Shown piece by piece: positions 1 to 9,238 of a DNA stretch of 64,000 nt (within the stretch, counting starts at the first letter, position 1; every line of letters begins with the position of its first letter). The notes below the pieces were generated by a model. The model made no database searches and was not told where the DNA came from. It was given only the letters and a program-made list of their open reading frames with translations. A program made the translations under genes and the position numbers. The DNA is from Streptomyces aculeolatus (GTDB lineage: Bacteria > Actinomycetota > Actinomycetes > Streptomycetales > Streptomycetaceae): positions 1-64,000 of the forward strand of contig NZ_JAINRD010000023.1 in the NCBI RefSeq assembly GCF_020400605.1. Direction: 5' to 3'.

Positions 1-649
<649 letters not shown>

Positions 650-671
650 GGTTTTCTTCTGTCCTCTGTCC

Positions 672-1844
672 TTACTTGGCGGCCAGCTCGGCGGCGCGGT
701 CGGCGGCGCCGTCCATCGTGTCGACCTGCTCGACGAGCGGGTGGTTGGCGTCGCTGAGGATCTTCCGGCCCAGCTCGGCGTTGTTGCCGTCGAGCCGCAC
801 GACCAGCGGCTTGGTGACGTCCTCGCCCTTGCTCCTGAGCAGTTCGAGGGCCTGCACGATGCCGTTGGCGACCGCGTCGCACGCGGTGATGCCGCCGAAG
901 ACGTTGACGAAGACGGACCGGACGTCCGGGTCGCCGAGGATGATCTCCAGGCCGTTGGCCATCACGTCGGCGGAGGCGCCGCCGCCGATGTCGAGGAAGT
1001 TGGCGGGCTTGACGCCGCTGTGCTTCTCGCCCGCGTACGCGACGACGTCGAGCGTCGACATGACCAGACCCGCGCCGTTGCCGATGATGCCGACCTGGCC
1101 GTCGAGCTTCACGTAGTTGAGGCCCTTGGCCTTGGCCGCGGCCTCCAGCGGGTTGGCGGCGGCCTTGTCCTCGAACGCGACGTGGTCGGGCTGGCGGAAC
1201 TCGGCGTTCTCGTCCAGCGACACCTTGCCGTCCAGCGCCAGGACCTTGCCGTCGGCGGTCTTGACCAGCGGGTTGACCTCGACGAGGAGGGCGTCCTCCT
1301 TGACGAAGACCGTCCACAGCGTCTGCAGGACCTCGACGGCCTGGTCGGCGATCTCGGCGGGGAAGCGCGCGGCTTCGACGATCTCGCGGGCCTTGGCCTC
1401 GGTCACGCCCTCGTTGGCGTCGACGGGGATCTTCGCCAGCGCCTCCGGCTTGGTGGCGGCGACCTCCTCGATGTCCATGCCGCCCTCGACGGACGCCATG
1501 GCGAGGAAGGTGCGGTTGGCGCGGTCGAGGAGGTACGACACGTAGTACTCGTCGGCGATGTCCGCGGTCTGGGCGAGCATCACCTTGTGGACCGTGTGGC
1601 CCTTGATGTCCATGCCCAGGATCTGGCCGGCCTTCTCGACGGCGTCGTCGGGGTCGGACGCGAGCTTCACGCCGCCCGCCTTGCCCCGGCCGCCGGTCTT
1701 GACCTGGGCCTTGACGACGGCGCGACCGCCGAGCTCCGCGGTCACCTGGCGCGCCGCCTCGGGCGTGTCGATGACTTCGCCGGCCAGCACCGGTACACCA
1801 TGCTTGGCGAAGAGATCCCTCGCCTGGTACTCGAACAGATCCAC
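672..1844 (-). CDS. sucC: ADP-forming succinyl-CoA ligase subunit beta
   Basis: This is the nucleotide-binding beta subunit of succinyl-CoA synthetase (TCA cycle, cytosol). The protein is 390 residues, the usual length. It starts MDLFEYQARDLFAKHGVPV, followed by an ATP-grasp domain (VKAQVKTGGRGKAGGVKLA) and the C-terminal ligase domain with GIIGNGAGLVMSTLD and FVNVFGGITACDAVANG. The downstream partner sucD follows at once on the same strand. Upstream (1845-1925) lies a probable leader with a small inverted repeat (GGCAGGG at 1886 and CCCTGCC at 1909); I could not place a clear promoter. A start further upstream is unlikely because the ATG matches the conserved N terminus. Confidence 0.98.
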   Translation of the reverse strand: MDLFEYQARDLFAKHGVPVLAGEVIDTPEAARQVTAELGGRAVVKAQVKTGGRGKAGGVKLASDPDDAVEKAGQILGMDIKGHTVHKVMLAQTADIADEYYVSYLLDRANRTFLAMASVEGGMDIEEVAATKPEALAKIPVDANEGVTEAKAREIVEAARFPAEIADQAVEVLQTLWTVFVKEDALLVEVNPLVKTADGKVLALDGKVSLDENAEFRQPDHVAFEDKAAANPLEAAAKAKGLNYVKLDGQVGIIGNGAGLVMSTLDVVAYAGEKHSGVKPANFLDIGGGASADVMANGLEIILGDPDVRSVFVNVFGGITACDAVANGIVQALELLRSKGEDVTKPLVVRLDGNNAELGRKILSDANHPLVEQVDTMDGAADRAAELAAK

Positions 1845-2031
1845 GCGCGTCCGTCCCTTGTGATTCAGTCGTGTCGCGTTGTAATGGCAGGGTCGTCTTG
1901 CAGGTTAGCCCTGCCTGACAGCGCGGCATAAATCCGGGGTCACACCGGCGCGGTGAGAACGGTCACAAGTGCGGTTCCCGCGTGCACGGGGTACGGATGG
2001 GCCACGGGGGACTGCTCTCGGCCGGGTCCGC

Positions 2032-2050
2032 GCCGCGCATGTGGCGCGGC
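2032..2050 (-). terminator. Probable hairpin terminator of the VWA/DUF5682/AAA operon
   Basis: A perfect 7-bp stem (GCCGCGC and GCGCGGC) with a 5-base loop lies 36 bases past the VWA stop codon. There is no U tract, as is common in high-G+C actinobacteria. This is a structural call only. Confidence 0.45.
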
Positions 2051-2085
2051 TCACGTCGCGCGCACGGCGCGGCTCCCGTTCCCTC

Positions 2086-3393
2086 TCACGTCGCCGCCGG
2101 GACGGGCAGCGGGCGGCCTTCGAGCGCCGCCGCCATCACCTCCGGGAACAGCTCCGGTGTACAGGCGAACGCGGGCGCGCCGAGCGCGGCGAGCGCGGCC
2201 GCGTGCTCACGGTCGTACGCCGGCGCCCCCTCGTCGGAGAGCGCCAGCAGCGCGACGAACTGCACACCGGACGCCTTCATCGCGGCGACCCGCTTCAGCA
2301 TCTCCTGGCGTATGCCGCCCTCGTACAGGTCGCTGATGAGCACCACCACGGTGTCCGCGGGACGCGTGATGCGCTGCTGGCAGTACGCGAGCGCCCTGTT
2401 GATGTCCGTACCGCCGCCGAGTTGGGTGCCGAAGAGCACGTCGACGGGGTCGCTGAGCTGGTCGGTGAGGTCGACGACGGCGGTGTCGAAGGCGACGAGG
2501 CGGGTGGCGAGGGAGCGCATGGAGGCGAGGACCGCGCCGAAGACGGAGGCGTAGACGACGGACGCGGCCATGGAGCCGGACTGGTCGATGGCCAGGACGA
2601 CTTCCTTGCGGACGGAGCGCGCGGCGCGCGCGTAGCCGACGAGGCGCTCGGGGACGACGGTGCGGTGCTCGGGGACGTAGTGCTTGAGGTTGGCGCGGAT
2701 CGTGCGGTCCCAGTCGATGTCGCGGTGCCGGGGCCGCTGCACGCGGGCGGCCCGGTCGAGGGCGCCGGTGAGGGTGGCGCGGGTGCGGGCGGCGAGCTTG
2801 CGCTCGAGGTCGTCGGTGACCTGGCGGACGACCGTGCGGGCGGTCTCGCGGGCCTCGTCGGGCATGGCCTTGGCGAGGGAGAGCAGCGTGCCGACGAGAT
2901 GCACGTCGGGCTCGACGGCGGCGAGCATCTCGGGCTCGAGGAGGAGGGAGGCGATGCCGAGGCGGTCGATGGCGTCGCGCTGCATGACCTGGACGACGGT
3001 GGTGGGGAAGTACGTCCGCACGTCTCCGAGCCACCGGGCCACCTGCGGTGCGGACCCGCCGAGCCCGGCCTTCCGCCGGGTGCCGCGGCCGGGTTCCTCG
3101 GACCGCCCGTAGAGCGCGGCGAGCGCCCGGTCCATCCCGGCGTCGTCCCCGCCGAGCGCCTGCCCGGTCCCGTCCCCGCCGCCTTCGCCCCCGAGCACGA
3201 GCCGCCACCGCCGAAGCCGCTCCCCTCCGGGGGAGGCGGGATCGGTGCCGGGATCGGGGGCGCCGGGGCGGGGGGCGGGAGTCGGGGCCGGGGAGGCGGA
3301 CCGCGTGGGGGCGCCGATGCGCGGGCCCTCCGCGGTGGCTGCGGGGCCTTGCTTGTCCGGGGTTGGCCCGGGGGCGGGGTGGGGTTCGGGCAT
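2086..3393 (-). CDS. VWA domain protein of the MoxR/DUF5682/SWIM module
   Basis: This cytosolic von Willebrand factor A protein (CoxE-like) probably binds the MoxR ATPase encoded upstream. From the ATG at 3393 it is 435 residues. The N-terminal ~60 residues are Pro/Ala-rich, then comes a conserved helical region starting ERLRRWRLVLGG. The VWA domain lies near the C terminus with an intact MIDAS metal site: DQSGS (DxSxS), GGGTDINRA (the threonine) and SDLYEGG (the aspartate). The start is ambiguous. GAGGAG sits 6 bases before the ATG at 3393, but a GTG at 3483 overlaps the DUF5682 stop (GTGA) with GAGGAGGG before it and would add 30 residues. The molecular role of this family is not known to me; the operon suggests a chaperone-like or remodelling complex. 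Confidence 0.9.
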   Translation of the reverse strand: MPEPHPAPGPTPDKQGPAATAEGPRIGAPTRSASPAPTPAPRPGAPDPGTDPASPGGERLRRWRLVLGGEGGGDGTGQALGGDDAGMDRALAALYGRSEEPGRGTRRKAGLGGSAPQVARWLGDVRTYFPTTVVQVMQRDAIDRLGIASLLLEPEMLAAVEPDVHLVGTLLSLAKAMPDEARETARTVVRQVTDDLERKLAARTRATLTGALDRAARVQRPRHRDIDWDRTIRANLKHYVPEHRTVVPERLVGYARAARSVRKEVVLAIDQSGSMAASVVYASVFGAVLASMRSLATRLVAFDTAVVDLTDQLSDPVDVLFGTQLGGGTDINRALAYCQQRITRPADTVVVLISDLYEGGIRQEMLKRVAAMKASGVQFVALLALSDEGAPAYDREHAAALAALGAPAFACTPELFPEVMAAALEGRPLPVPAAT

Positions 3394-3479
3394 CGGGGGC
3401 TCCTCGTGTGGCGTGCGGGGGTGCGGTCGACTGGGCGCGGGGTTCCCTCCGTCGGGGTCGCCCGGGGCGGGGTGCCTGG

Positions 3480-6131
3480 TCACTGCCGTCCCTCCTCGGT
3501 CCCGAGCAGCGCGCGGAGCGTCGGCAGGACGGCCGCCGCGCGGGCGGCGTCGACCTCGTCCGCGAAGCCGGGCAGGCCGTCCGGCTCCGCCGGGCCCGCG
3601 GCGGCGGCGCCGCGGCGCACCAACTCGCCGATGGCGCGCCGGGCTCCCGGCTCGTACTCCGCGAACGTCCGCCGCAGCAGCGGCAGCACGTCCGTGAAGG
3701 CATCGCCGGACAGCCCTGTCAGCCAGCCGTCGACGAGCGCGAGGAGCCGGTCGTCGTGCACGAGGAGCATGCCGCCGTCGCCGCCGAGGAAGCCCTCGAC
3801 CCACGCCGCGGCGTCCGCGGGCGGCACGGCGTGCGACAGGGCGAGGCCCATGACCCGCTCCGCCTCGGCGGCCGGCATCCGGCCCCCGTCGAGGAGCAGC
3901 CGCACGGCCCGGCCCCGGATGAGCCCCGGCACCGCGTCCCGGCTGCCCAGCACCCGCAACGCAGCGGCCCACCGCCCCCGCAGCCCACCGGCCCCCGGCT
4001 TCGCACCGCCACCGGCACCGGCACCTTCCGCCGCGGGCCCCGGGTCCAGCAGTGCCACCGCCGCGTGCACCGCGTCGACGTGCGTGCGCATCTCCTGGGC
4101 GCCGTCCGCGTCGAGCCCCGCGCACGCGGCCGGGAGGCCGACGCAGATGCGGTCGGCCAGGCCCGTGGCGACCTCCGCGAGCGCCGCGGTCTCCGTGCCG
4201 CGGACGTCGCCGTAGCGGACGGAGCGGGCCAGCGCCGGGAGCGCCTGCGCCAGGTGGCCGACGTCCGTGTCGAGCGCGGCGCGGTCGGCGAGCGCCTGCA
4301 TGGCGACCGGCAGCGCGTCGGTCAGCTCGGCGAGCAGGCACTGCTCGGCCAGCGCCGTCACCTGCGCCAGCGAACCGGCCTGCGCCGCCTCGTACTCGGC
4401 CTTCGCCGTGGCCGCCGCGAGCACCGTCGTGCCCCAGAGCGCCGCCTCCACGACCCGCACGGACAGGTCCGGCTCCCACCGCAGGCTCCACGTCTCGCGG
4501 AACGTGCCGGTGCTCGCCCGTGAGGCCGCGGGCACGCCCCAGTCGACGCCGAGGAGCCGCAGCCGGTGCAGCAGACGGCTGCGTCCCGCGTCGGTCTCCT
4601 TGCGCAGGTCGAGCTGCAACTCGCGCTCCTCGGCCGCCGGCTTCAGCCGCAACGCCCGCTGCGTACGCGCCAGATCCCGCTGGAGCGGCACCGCGGGGGC
4701 CGACTCCGGCACCTCCCCGAGCGCGTCGCCCACGACGAGCCGGTCGGCGACGAGCGCGAGCGGCACCTCGGAGCCGTCGCACATCACGGCCCGTACGGCG
4801 TCCAGCGTCTCGGCGAGCCCGGCGAGCGGGCGGCCCCGCATCGTCGCCAGCGCGGTGGCGAGCCGCACGGCCTCGATGACGTGCGCCGACGACACCGTCC
4901 TGCCCTCGCCGCGCAGCAGGTCGGCGACCTTGATGAGCCAGCGCTCGATGGGCCGGTCCGGGGCCTCGAAGAGGTGCGCGTACCAGCCCGGGGAGTCGAT
5001 ACCCGCCCCGTAGCCGCTCTGCCGCGCGAGCCGCCGGTGGGTCCACGGCACCCACGCCACCTCGGTCTTGACCTTGGGCAGGCCCTTGAGCAGGCGGCGG
5101 TCCGCGGTGACGGCGGCACGGGCCCGCAGCGCGGGCACGTGCCAGGCACCGCAGACGACGGCGACCTGCCCGTCGAACTCGCGCCGCGCCTCGCGCAACC
5201 GCAGCCGCATGTGCGCTTCGCGCACGAGGTCCCGGTCGTGTCCGCCGTCGCCGTACCGCTCGCGCAGCGCGCCCATCGCCTCGCCCAGCGCAGCGAACGG
5301 CGCTGCCGCGTCGCCGCCGTCGGGGACTTCCCCGGCGGCGGGGCGGCGCGGCATGCGGTGCTCTATCGCGTCCTCCCACCACCTCTCGGGGTCGTCGTAG
5401 CCGGCGGCGTCCGCGAGGACCGCGAGCGGATCGATGCGCAGCGCCTCGGGGTCGGGAGCCGCCCGCCCCGCTCCCTCCGGCCCGTCCCCGCCGCCGGGAC
5501 CGGCCGCCTCCTCGCCCGGCGCCGCCGAGCCCGGGTCCGGATCGCCGTCCGCCCCCGGCCCGCCCGGAGCGGGCAGTTCGGCGCCCGCCATCGCGAGGGT
5601 GTGGGCGGCGGGGAGGTCGATGAAGCGGACCGGGACGCCGTGGCTCAGCGCCCAGCGGATCGCGACCCACTCGGGCGAGAAGTGCGCCAGCGGCCAGAAC
5701 CCCGCCCGCGCCGGCTCGTCCACGGCGTGGGCCAGCAGCGCGACGGGGGGCCGCATGTCCTCGTCGCCGGCCAGCCCGACGATGGCGTCCGCCTCCGGCG
5801 GCCCCTCGATGAGCACGACCCGCGGCCGGTACGCGGCCAGCGCCGCCGCGACCCCGCGGGCGGACCCCGGGCCGTGGTGCCGCACGCCGAGCAGCAGCGG
5901 CTCGACGGCCGCAGCCGCCTGGGCACCGCCCGGCCCGCGCTCCTCCGCCGCACCGACCACAGCCCGCTCCCCCTCCACGACGCCGGCTCTCCCGCCCACG
6001 TGCTCCGCCCCTCTTCCCGCGGCACCCCCCGCGGCTCCCCCGGCCCCGTGCCCCGCCGCCTCCTGCTCCACGCCCGCGGCCCCCTCGCCCGCGAACCCCT
6101 CGCTCGCGTACGCCTCTTCCGTCACCCTCAC
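3480..6131 (-). CDS. DUF5682 family protein
   Basis: This is a large protein (883 residues from the GTG at 6131) of the uncharacterised DUF5682/YehM-like family, which travels with MoxR ATPase, VWA and SWIM proteins. The first ~85 residues are low-complexity Gly/Ala/Glu. The conserved part begins PLLLGVRHHGPGSARGVA and continues RPRVVLIEGPPEADAI and GVPVRFIDLPAAHTL, reminiscent of the TraB/ChaN-type fold. The remainder is mostly helical. A GTG at 6197 is also preceded by GGAGG, but the extra codons (AAA, GAA, AAT, AGG, GGA) are unlike local coding sequence, whereas codons after 6131 have normal G/C wobble and GGAGGAG lies 5 bases upstream. It lies between the AAA+ gene (93-base gap) and the VWA gene, clearly one operon. 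No enzymatic activity can be assigned. Confidence 0.85.
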   Translation of the reverse strand: MRVTEEAYASEGFAGEGAAGVEQEAAGHGAGGAAGGAAGRGAEHVGGRAGVVEGERAVVGAAEERGPGGAQAAAAVEPLLLGVRHHGPGSARGVAAALAAYRPRVVLIEGPPEADAIVGLAGDEDMRPPVALLAHAVDEPARAGFWPLAHFSPEWVAIRWALSHGVPVRFIDLPAAHTLAMAGAELPAPGGPGADGDPDPGSAAPGEEAAGPGGGDGPEGAGRAAPDPEALRIDPLAVLADAAGYDDPERWWEDAIEHRMPRRPAAGEVPDGGDAAAPFAALGEAMGALRERYGDGGHDRDLVREAHMRLRLREARREFDGQVAVVCGAWHVPALRARAAVTADRRLLKGLPKVKTEVAWVPWTHRRLARQSGYGAGIDSPGWYAHLFEAPDRPIERWLIKVADLLRGEGRTVSSAHVIEAVRLATALATMRGRPLAGLAETLDAVRAVMCDGSEVPLALVADRLVVGDALGEVPESAPAVPLQRDLARTQRALRLKPAAEERELQLDLRKETDAGRSRLLHRLRLLGVDWGVPAASRASTGTFRETWSLRWEPDLSVRVVEAALWGTTVLAAATAKAEYEAAQAGSLAQVTALAEQCLLAELTDALPVAMQALADRAALDTDVGHLAQALPALARSVRYGDVRGTETAALAEVATGLADRICVGLPAACAGLDADGAQEMRTHVDAVHAAVALLDPGPAAEGAGAGGGAKPGAGGLRGRWAAALRVLGSRDAVPGLIRGRAVRLLLDGGRMPAAEAERVMGLALSHAVPPADAAAWVEGFLGGDGGMLLVHDDRLLALVDGWLTGLSGDAFTDVLPLLRRTFAEYEPGARRAIGELVRRGAAAAGPAEPDGLPGFADEVDAARAAAVLPTLRALLGTEEGRQ

Positions 6132-6224
6132 CCCCGCTCCTCCTCCCTCTCCCGCCGCTCCCCTATTCCTCTTTTCTTTACGGTCCGCACCCCTCACCCG
6201 CCCCTCCGGCCACCCGCGCCACCG

Positions 6225-7418
6225 TCACGCCGAGATCTCGCGGCACGCGCGGTAGAGGTCCTTCCAGCCGTCGCGCTCGCGTACGACCGTTTCCAGGTAC
6301 TCCTGCCACACCACGCCGTCGGCCGCCGGGTCGCGGACCACCGCGCTCTGGATGCCCGCCGCCACGTCGCTCGCGCGCAGCACCCCGTCGCCGAAGTGCG
6401 CCGCCAGCGCGAGGCCGCCGGTGACGACGGATATCGCCTCGGCCGTCGACAGCGTCCCGGACGGGGACTTGACCTTCGTCCGGCCGTCGGCCGTCTGCCC
6501 GTCGCGCAGTTCGCGGAAGACCGTGACGACCCGGCGGATCTCGTCCACCGCCTCCGGGACCGGCGGCAGCCGGAGGGAGGCGCCGATCTGCGCGACGCGC
6601 TGCGTGACGATCCCGACCTCGTCCTCGGGGGACGCCGGCAGCGGCAGCACCACCGTGTTGAAGCGGCGGCGCAGCGCGCTGGACAGCTCGTTGACCCCGC
6701 GGTCGCGGTCGTTGGCCGTCGCGATGACGTTGAACCCGCGGACCGCCTGGACCTCTTCGCCCAGCTCCGCGATCGGCAGGGTCTTCTCCGACAGGACCGT
6801 GATGAGCGAGTCCTGCACGTCGGCCGGGATACGGGTCAGCTCCTCGACCCGCGCCGTCATGCCCTCCGCCATCGCCCGCATCACCGGGCTGGGCACCAGG
6901 GCCTTCCGGCTGGGGCCCGCCGCGAGCAGCTGCGCGTAGTTCCACCCGTAGCGGATCGCCTCCTCCGGCGTGCCCGCCGTGCCCTGGACGAGCAGCGTGG
7001 AGTCGCCGCTGACGGCGGCGGCCAGGTGCTCCGAGACCCAGGTCTTCGCGGTGCCGGGCACGCCGAGGAGCAGCAGGGCCCGGTCCGTCGCCAGCGTGGC
7101 GACCGCCACCTCCACGATCCGGCGCGGGCCGACGTACTTGGGCGTGATGGCCGTGCCGTCCGGGAGCGTGCCGCCCAGCAGATACGTGGACACCGCCCAC
7201 GGCGAGAGCCGCCAGCGCTCCGGCCGGGGCCGGTCGTCCGCGGCGGCGAGGGCCGCCAGTTCATGCGCGAAGGCGTCCTCGGCGTGCGGCCGCAGCGCGG
7301 CGTCCGCGGCCTCGGCCCCCTCGGCGCCCGCCGGCCCTCCGGCCCCTCCGGCACCCGCGGACAGGCCCGCCGAAGCGGTGCCCCCGATGGCCGCGTCCGC
7401 CCCTGTCGTGGTCGTCAT
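6225..7418 (-). CDS. MoxR-type AAA+ ATPase
   Basis: This is a cytosolic AAA+ ATPase of 397 residues. After ~60 disordered residues comes the ATPase core, with Walker A GVPGTAKT at residues 119-126, sensor-1 region NVIATANDRDRG and arginine-finger region LSSALRRRFNTV. The Walker B/helix region reads ARVEELTRIPADVQDSL, with EE in place of the usual DE. MoxR proteins remodel partner proteins with a VWA co-factor, and the two downstream genes supply a VWA and a DUF5682 protein. The ATG at 7418 has GAGGAGGGG just upstream; in-frame starts up to 7526 would run through the promoter region. The upstream region is shared with the divergent SWIM gene and carries a damage-type promoter motif on this strand too. 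Confidence 0.93.
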   Translation of the reverse strand: MTTTTGADAAIGGTASAGLSAGAGGAGGPAGAEGAEAADAALRPHAEDAFAHELAALAAADDRPRPERWRLSPWAVSTYLLGGTLPDGTAITPKYVGPRRIVEVAVATLATDRALLLLGVPGTAKTWVSEHLAAAVSGDSTLLVQGTAGTPEEAIRYGWNYAQLLAAGPSRKALVPSPVMRAMAEGMTARVEELTRIPADVQDSLITVLSEKTLPIAELGEEVQAVRGFNVIATANDRDRGVNELSSALRRRFNTVVLPLPASPEDEVGIVTQRVAQIGASLRLPPVPEAVDEIRRVVTVFRELRDGQTADGRTKVKSPSGTLSTAEAISVVTGGLALAAHFGDGVLRASDVAAGIQSAVVRDPAADGVVWQEYLETVVRERDGWKDLYRACREISA

Positions 7419-7482
7419 CGTCCCCTCCTCGCCGACTCGGTCGCAGCCGCCGCCCGCTACCGCCGCGGCGCCTGCGGAAACC

Positions 7483-7505
7483 ACCATGCCGCACGGCACT
7501 GACAC
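7483..7505 (-). promoter_or_regulatory. Near-consensus RecA-NDp (PafBC-type) promoter for the AAA+/DUF5682/VWA operon
   Basis: On the minus strand the sequence reads GTGTCAGTG-N8-CATGGT. The RecA-independent DNA-damage promoter of mycobacteria and Streptomyces is TTGTCRGTG-N8-TANNNT. There is one mismatch in the upstream block and one in the -10 (C for T), and the spacing is exact. Predicted transcription would start near 7476, leaving a leader of about 58 bases to the ATG at 7418. It is weaker than the motif on the other strand, and its proximity to that perfect site is part of the argument. Confidence 0.5.
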
Positions 7506-7541
7506 CGCTCCCACGCCTGTGGACAACGCAGGTCAGGACCG

Positions 7542-7564
7542 TTGTCAGTGGCGGGCCGTAGCGT
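7542..7564 (+). promoter_or_regulatory. Perfect RecA-NDp (PafBC-type) DNA-damage promoter motif for the SWIM gene
   Basis: TTGTCAGTG (7542-7550), 8 bases, then TAGCGT (7559-7564) matches TTGTCRGTG-N8-TANNNT at every specified position. The expected start point, about 7 bases after the -10, falls on or next to the ATG at 7572. The SWIM mRNA would therefore be leaderless, which also explains why no ribosome binding site is visible. The motif is established as the PafBC-dependent, LexA-independent damage promoter in mycobacteria; its function here is inferred. Confidence 0.75.
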
Positions 7565-7571
7565 CGTGGGC

Positions 7572-9017
7572 ATGGACGGGCTGAGCGAACGGTGGAGCGT
7601 GGATCAGGTGTGGGGGCTGGCTCCTGACGCCTCGTCACGCACGGCGGCCGGCAAGCTCGCCGCGGCCGGGCCGTGGGTGGAGTCCGGTGCGGCGGGCGGG
7701 GCGGTCTGGGGGCTGTGCCGCGGGAGCGGGAGCAGGCCGTATCAGGCGGTGGTGGATCTGCGGGGCCCGGCGTACAAGTGCAGTTGTCCCAGCCGGAAGT
7801 TCCCGTGCAAGCACGCGCTGGGGCTGCTGCTGCGCTGGGCGCAGGGCGAGGTGGCCGACGCCCCGGCGGAAGCCGCAGTTCCGCAGTGGGCGGCCGAGTG
7901 GCTGGCCGGGAGGCGGGAGAAGGCGGAGCAGAAGGCGGCGGCCCGGCCCGCGGCGGAGCGGGCCCCGGATCCCGCCGCGGCGGCCGAGGCCGAGCGGCGG
8001 GCGGAGCAGCGGCGGCAGCGGATCGCCGCGGGGGCCGCGGAGTTGGAGCAGCGGCTGACGGACCTGCTGCGCGACGGGCTGGCGGCGGCGCCGCGGGGCG
8101 CGGTGTGGGAGGAGACGGCGGCGCGCATGGTCGACGCGCAGGCGCCCGGGCTCGCGGCGCGGGTGCGCGAGTTGGGGGCGCTGCCGGCCTCGGGACCGGG
8201 GTGGCCGGCGCGGCTGCTCGCCGAGTGCAGCTTGACGCACCTGCTGGACCAGGGCTTCCTACGGCTGGACGAGCTGCCCGAGCCGCTGGCCGCGACGGTG
8301 CGCTCGCGGGTGGGTCTCACGGTCGACGCAGCGGGGCTGCTGCGCGGGAGCACGCTGCGGGACGAGTGGCTGGTGCTGGCCCAGGAGGACGCCGACGACG
8401 GCAAGTTGGTCACGCGCCGCATCTGGCTGCACGGCGCGGGCACGGAGCGCATGGCGCTGCTGCTGGCGTACGGGGCGGCCGGCCGGGCGCCGGAGCAGTC
8501 GCTGCCGACGGGTCTGGTGCTGGACGCGGAGTTGGCGTACTACCCGGGCGCGTACCCGCTGCGCGCGGCGCTGGGCACGGTCCACGCGGGCCCGCGGACC
8601 CCGGCGGGTGAGGGCGGCCGGCAGCGGACCGTGCCGCCGGGGGCCGGGATCGCGGAGGCGGCCGCGGCGTACGGGGCCGCGTTGGCGGCCGACCCGTGGC
8701 TGGAGGGGATACCGGTGGTCCTCACGGACGTGGTCCCGGTCCCGGAAGAGGGCGACGAGGGCTGGCAGTTGGCAGAGCGCACGGGCGGGCGCGCGCTGCC
8801 GCTCCACCCGGCCGCGGGACGCGGCGCGGGCGTGTGGCAGCTCCTCGCGGTGTCGGGGGGCGGCCCGGTGACGGTCTTCGGCGAGTTCGGCCACGCGGGC
8901 TTCCGCCCGCTGACGACGTTCTCCGCGGGCACGACCGTCCCGCTGACGGGCACGGCGGCGGGCGCGGGGGCGGGCGCGCCGATCGCGGCCCCGAAGGGAG
9001 GGGGCGCGTGGCGCTGA
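7572..9017 (+). CDS. SWIM zinc finger family protein
   Basis: This 481-residue cytosolic protein has an N-terminal SWIM zinc finger: Cys-x-Cys in YKCSCPSRKFPCKHALGL followed by CxH, at about residues 73-90, a fold that usually binds nucleic acid or protein. A charged Ala/Glu/Arg-rich helical linker and a conserved C-terminal domain follow. The ATG at 7572 is chosen because the -10 of the damage-type promoter lies 7 bases upstream, which fits a leaderless transcript; in-frame GTG and TTG codons upstream lie inside the promoter. It is divergent from the AAA+ operon and followed by the DUF5691 gene. The equivalent set in E. coli is the yehL/yehM/yehP/yehQ type cluster, of unknown function. Confidence 0.93.
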   Translation: MDGLSERWSVDQVWGLAPDASSRTAAGKLAAAGPWVESGAAGGAVWGLCRGSGSRPYQAVVDLRGPAYKCSCPSRKFPCKHALGLLLRWAQGEVADAPAEAAVPQWAAEWLAGRREKAEQKAAARPAAERAPDPAAAAEAERRAEQRRQRIAAGAAELEQRLTDLLRDGLAAAPRGAVWEETAARMVDAQAPGLAARVRELGALPASGPGWPARLLAECSLTHLLDQGFLRLDELPEPLAATVRSRVGLTVDAAGLLRGSTLRDEWLVLAQEDADDGKLVTRRIWLHGAGTERMALLLAYGAAGRAPEQSLPTGLVLDAELAYYPGAYPLRAALGTVHAGPRTPAGEGGRQRTVPPGAGIAEAAAAYGAALAADPWLEGIPVVLTDVVPVPEEGDEGWQLAERTGGRALPLHPAAGRGAGVWQLLAVSGGGPVTVFGEFGHAGFRPLTTFSAGTTVPLTGTAAGAGAGAPIAAPKGGGAWR

Positions 9018-9238
9018 CGACGAGCGGTGTACGCGTGCGAAGGCGGCCTGCGGGGGCGGCGCCCGAAGCAGCGCGCACCCGCGGGGAACGGCCGGTGCAG
9101 GACAGGCACCCGACGTCCCACCGTGCGGTGCTACGTACCCGTACGGGCGCGCCCGGGCCGGATGGCGGCTGGGGCGCGGAAGCCGGTGGCGTGGTGGAGC
9201 GGGGCACGGAGGCGATGAGCGCGGAGGGGGCGGAATGA
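9008..9238 (+). CDS. Possible small coupled ORF between SWIM and DUF5691 genes
   Basis: A 76-codon reading frame starts at a GTG overlapping the SWIM stop and ends in an ATGA overlap with the DUF5691 start. The Arg/Ala/Gly-rich product has no motif that I recognise, and it could be a chance frame that fills the gap. The overlaps at both ends are the only support. Confidence 0.2.
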   Translation: MALTTSGVRVRRRPAGAAPEAARTRGERPVQDRHPTSHRAVLRTRTGAPGPDGGWGAEAGGVVERGTEAMSAEGAE

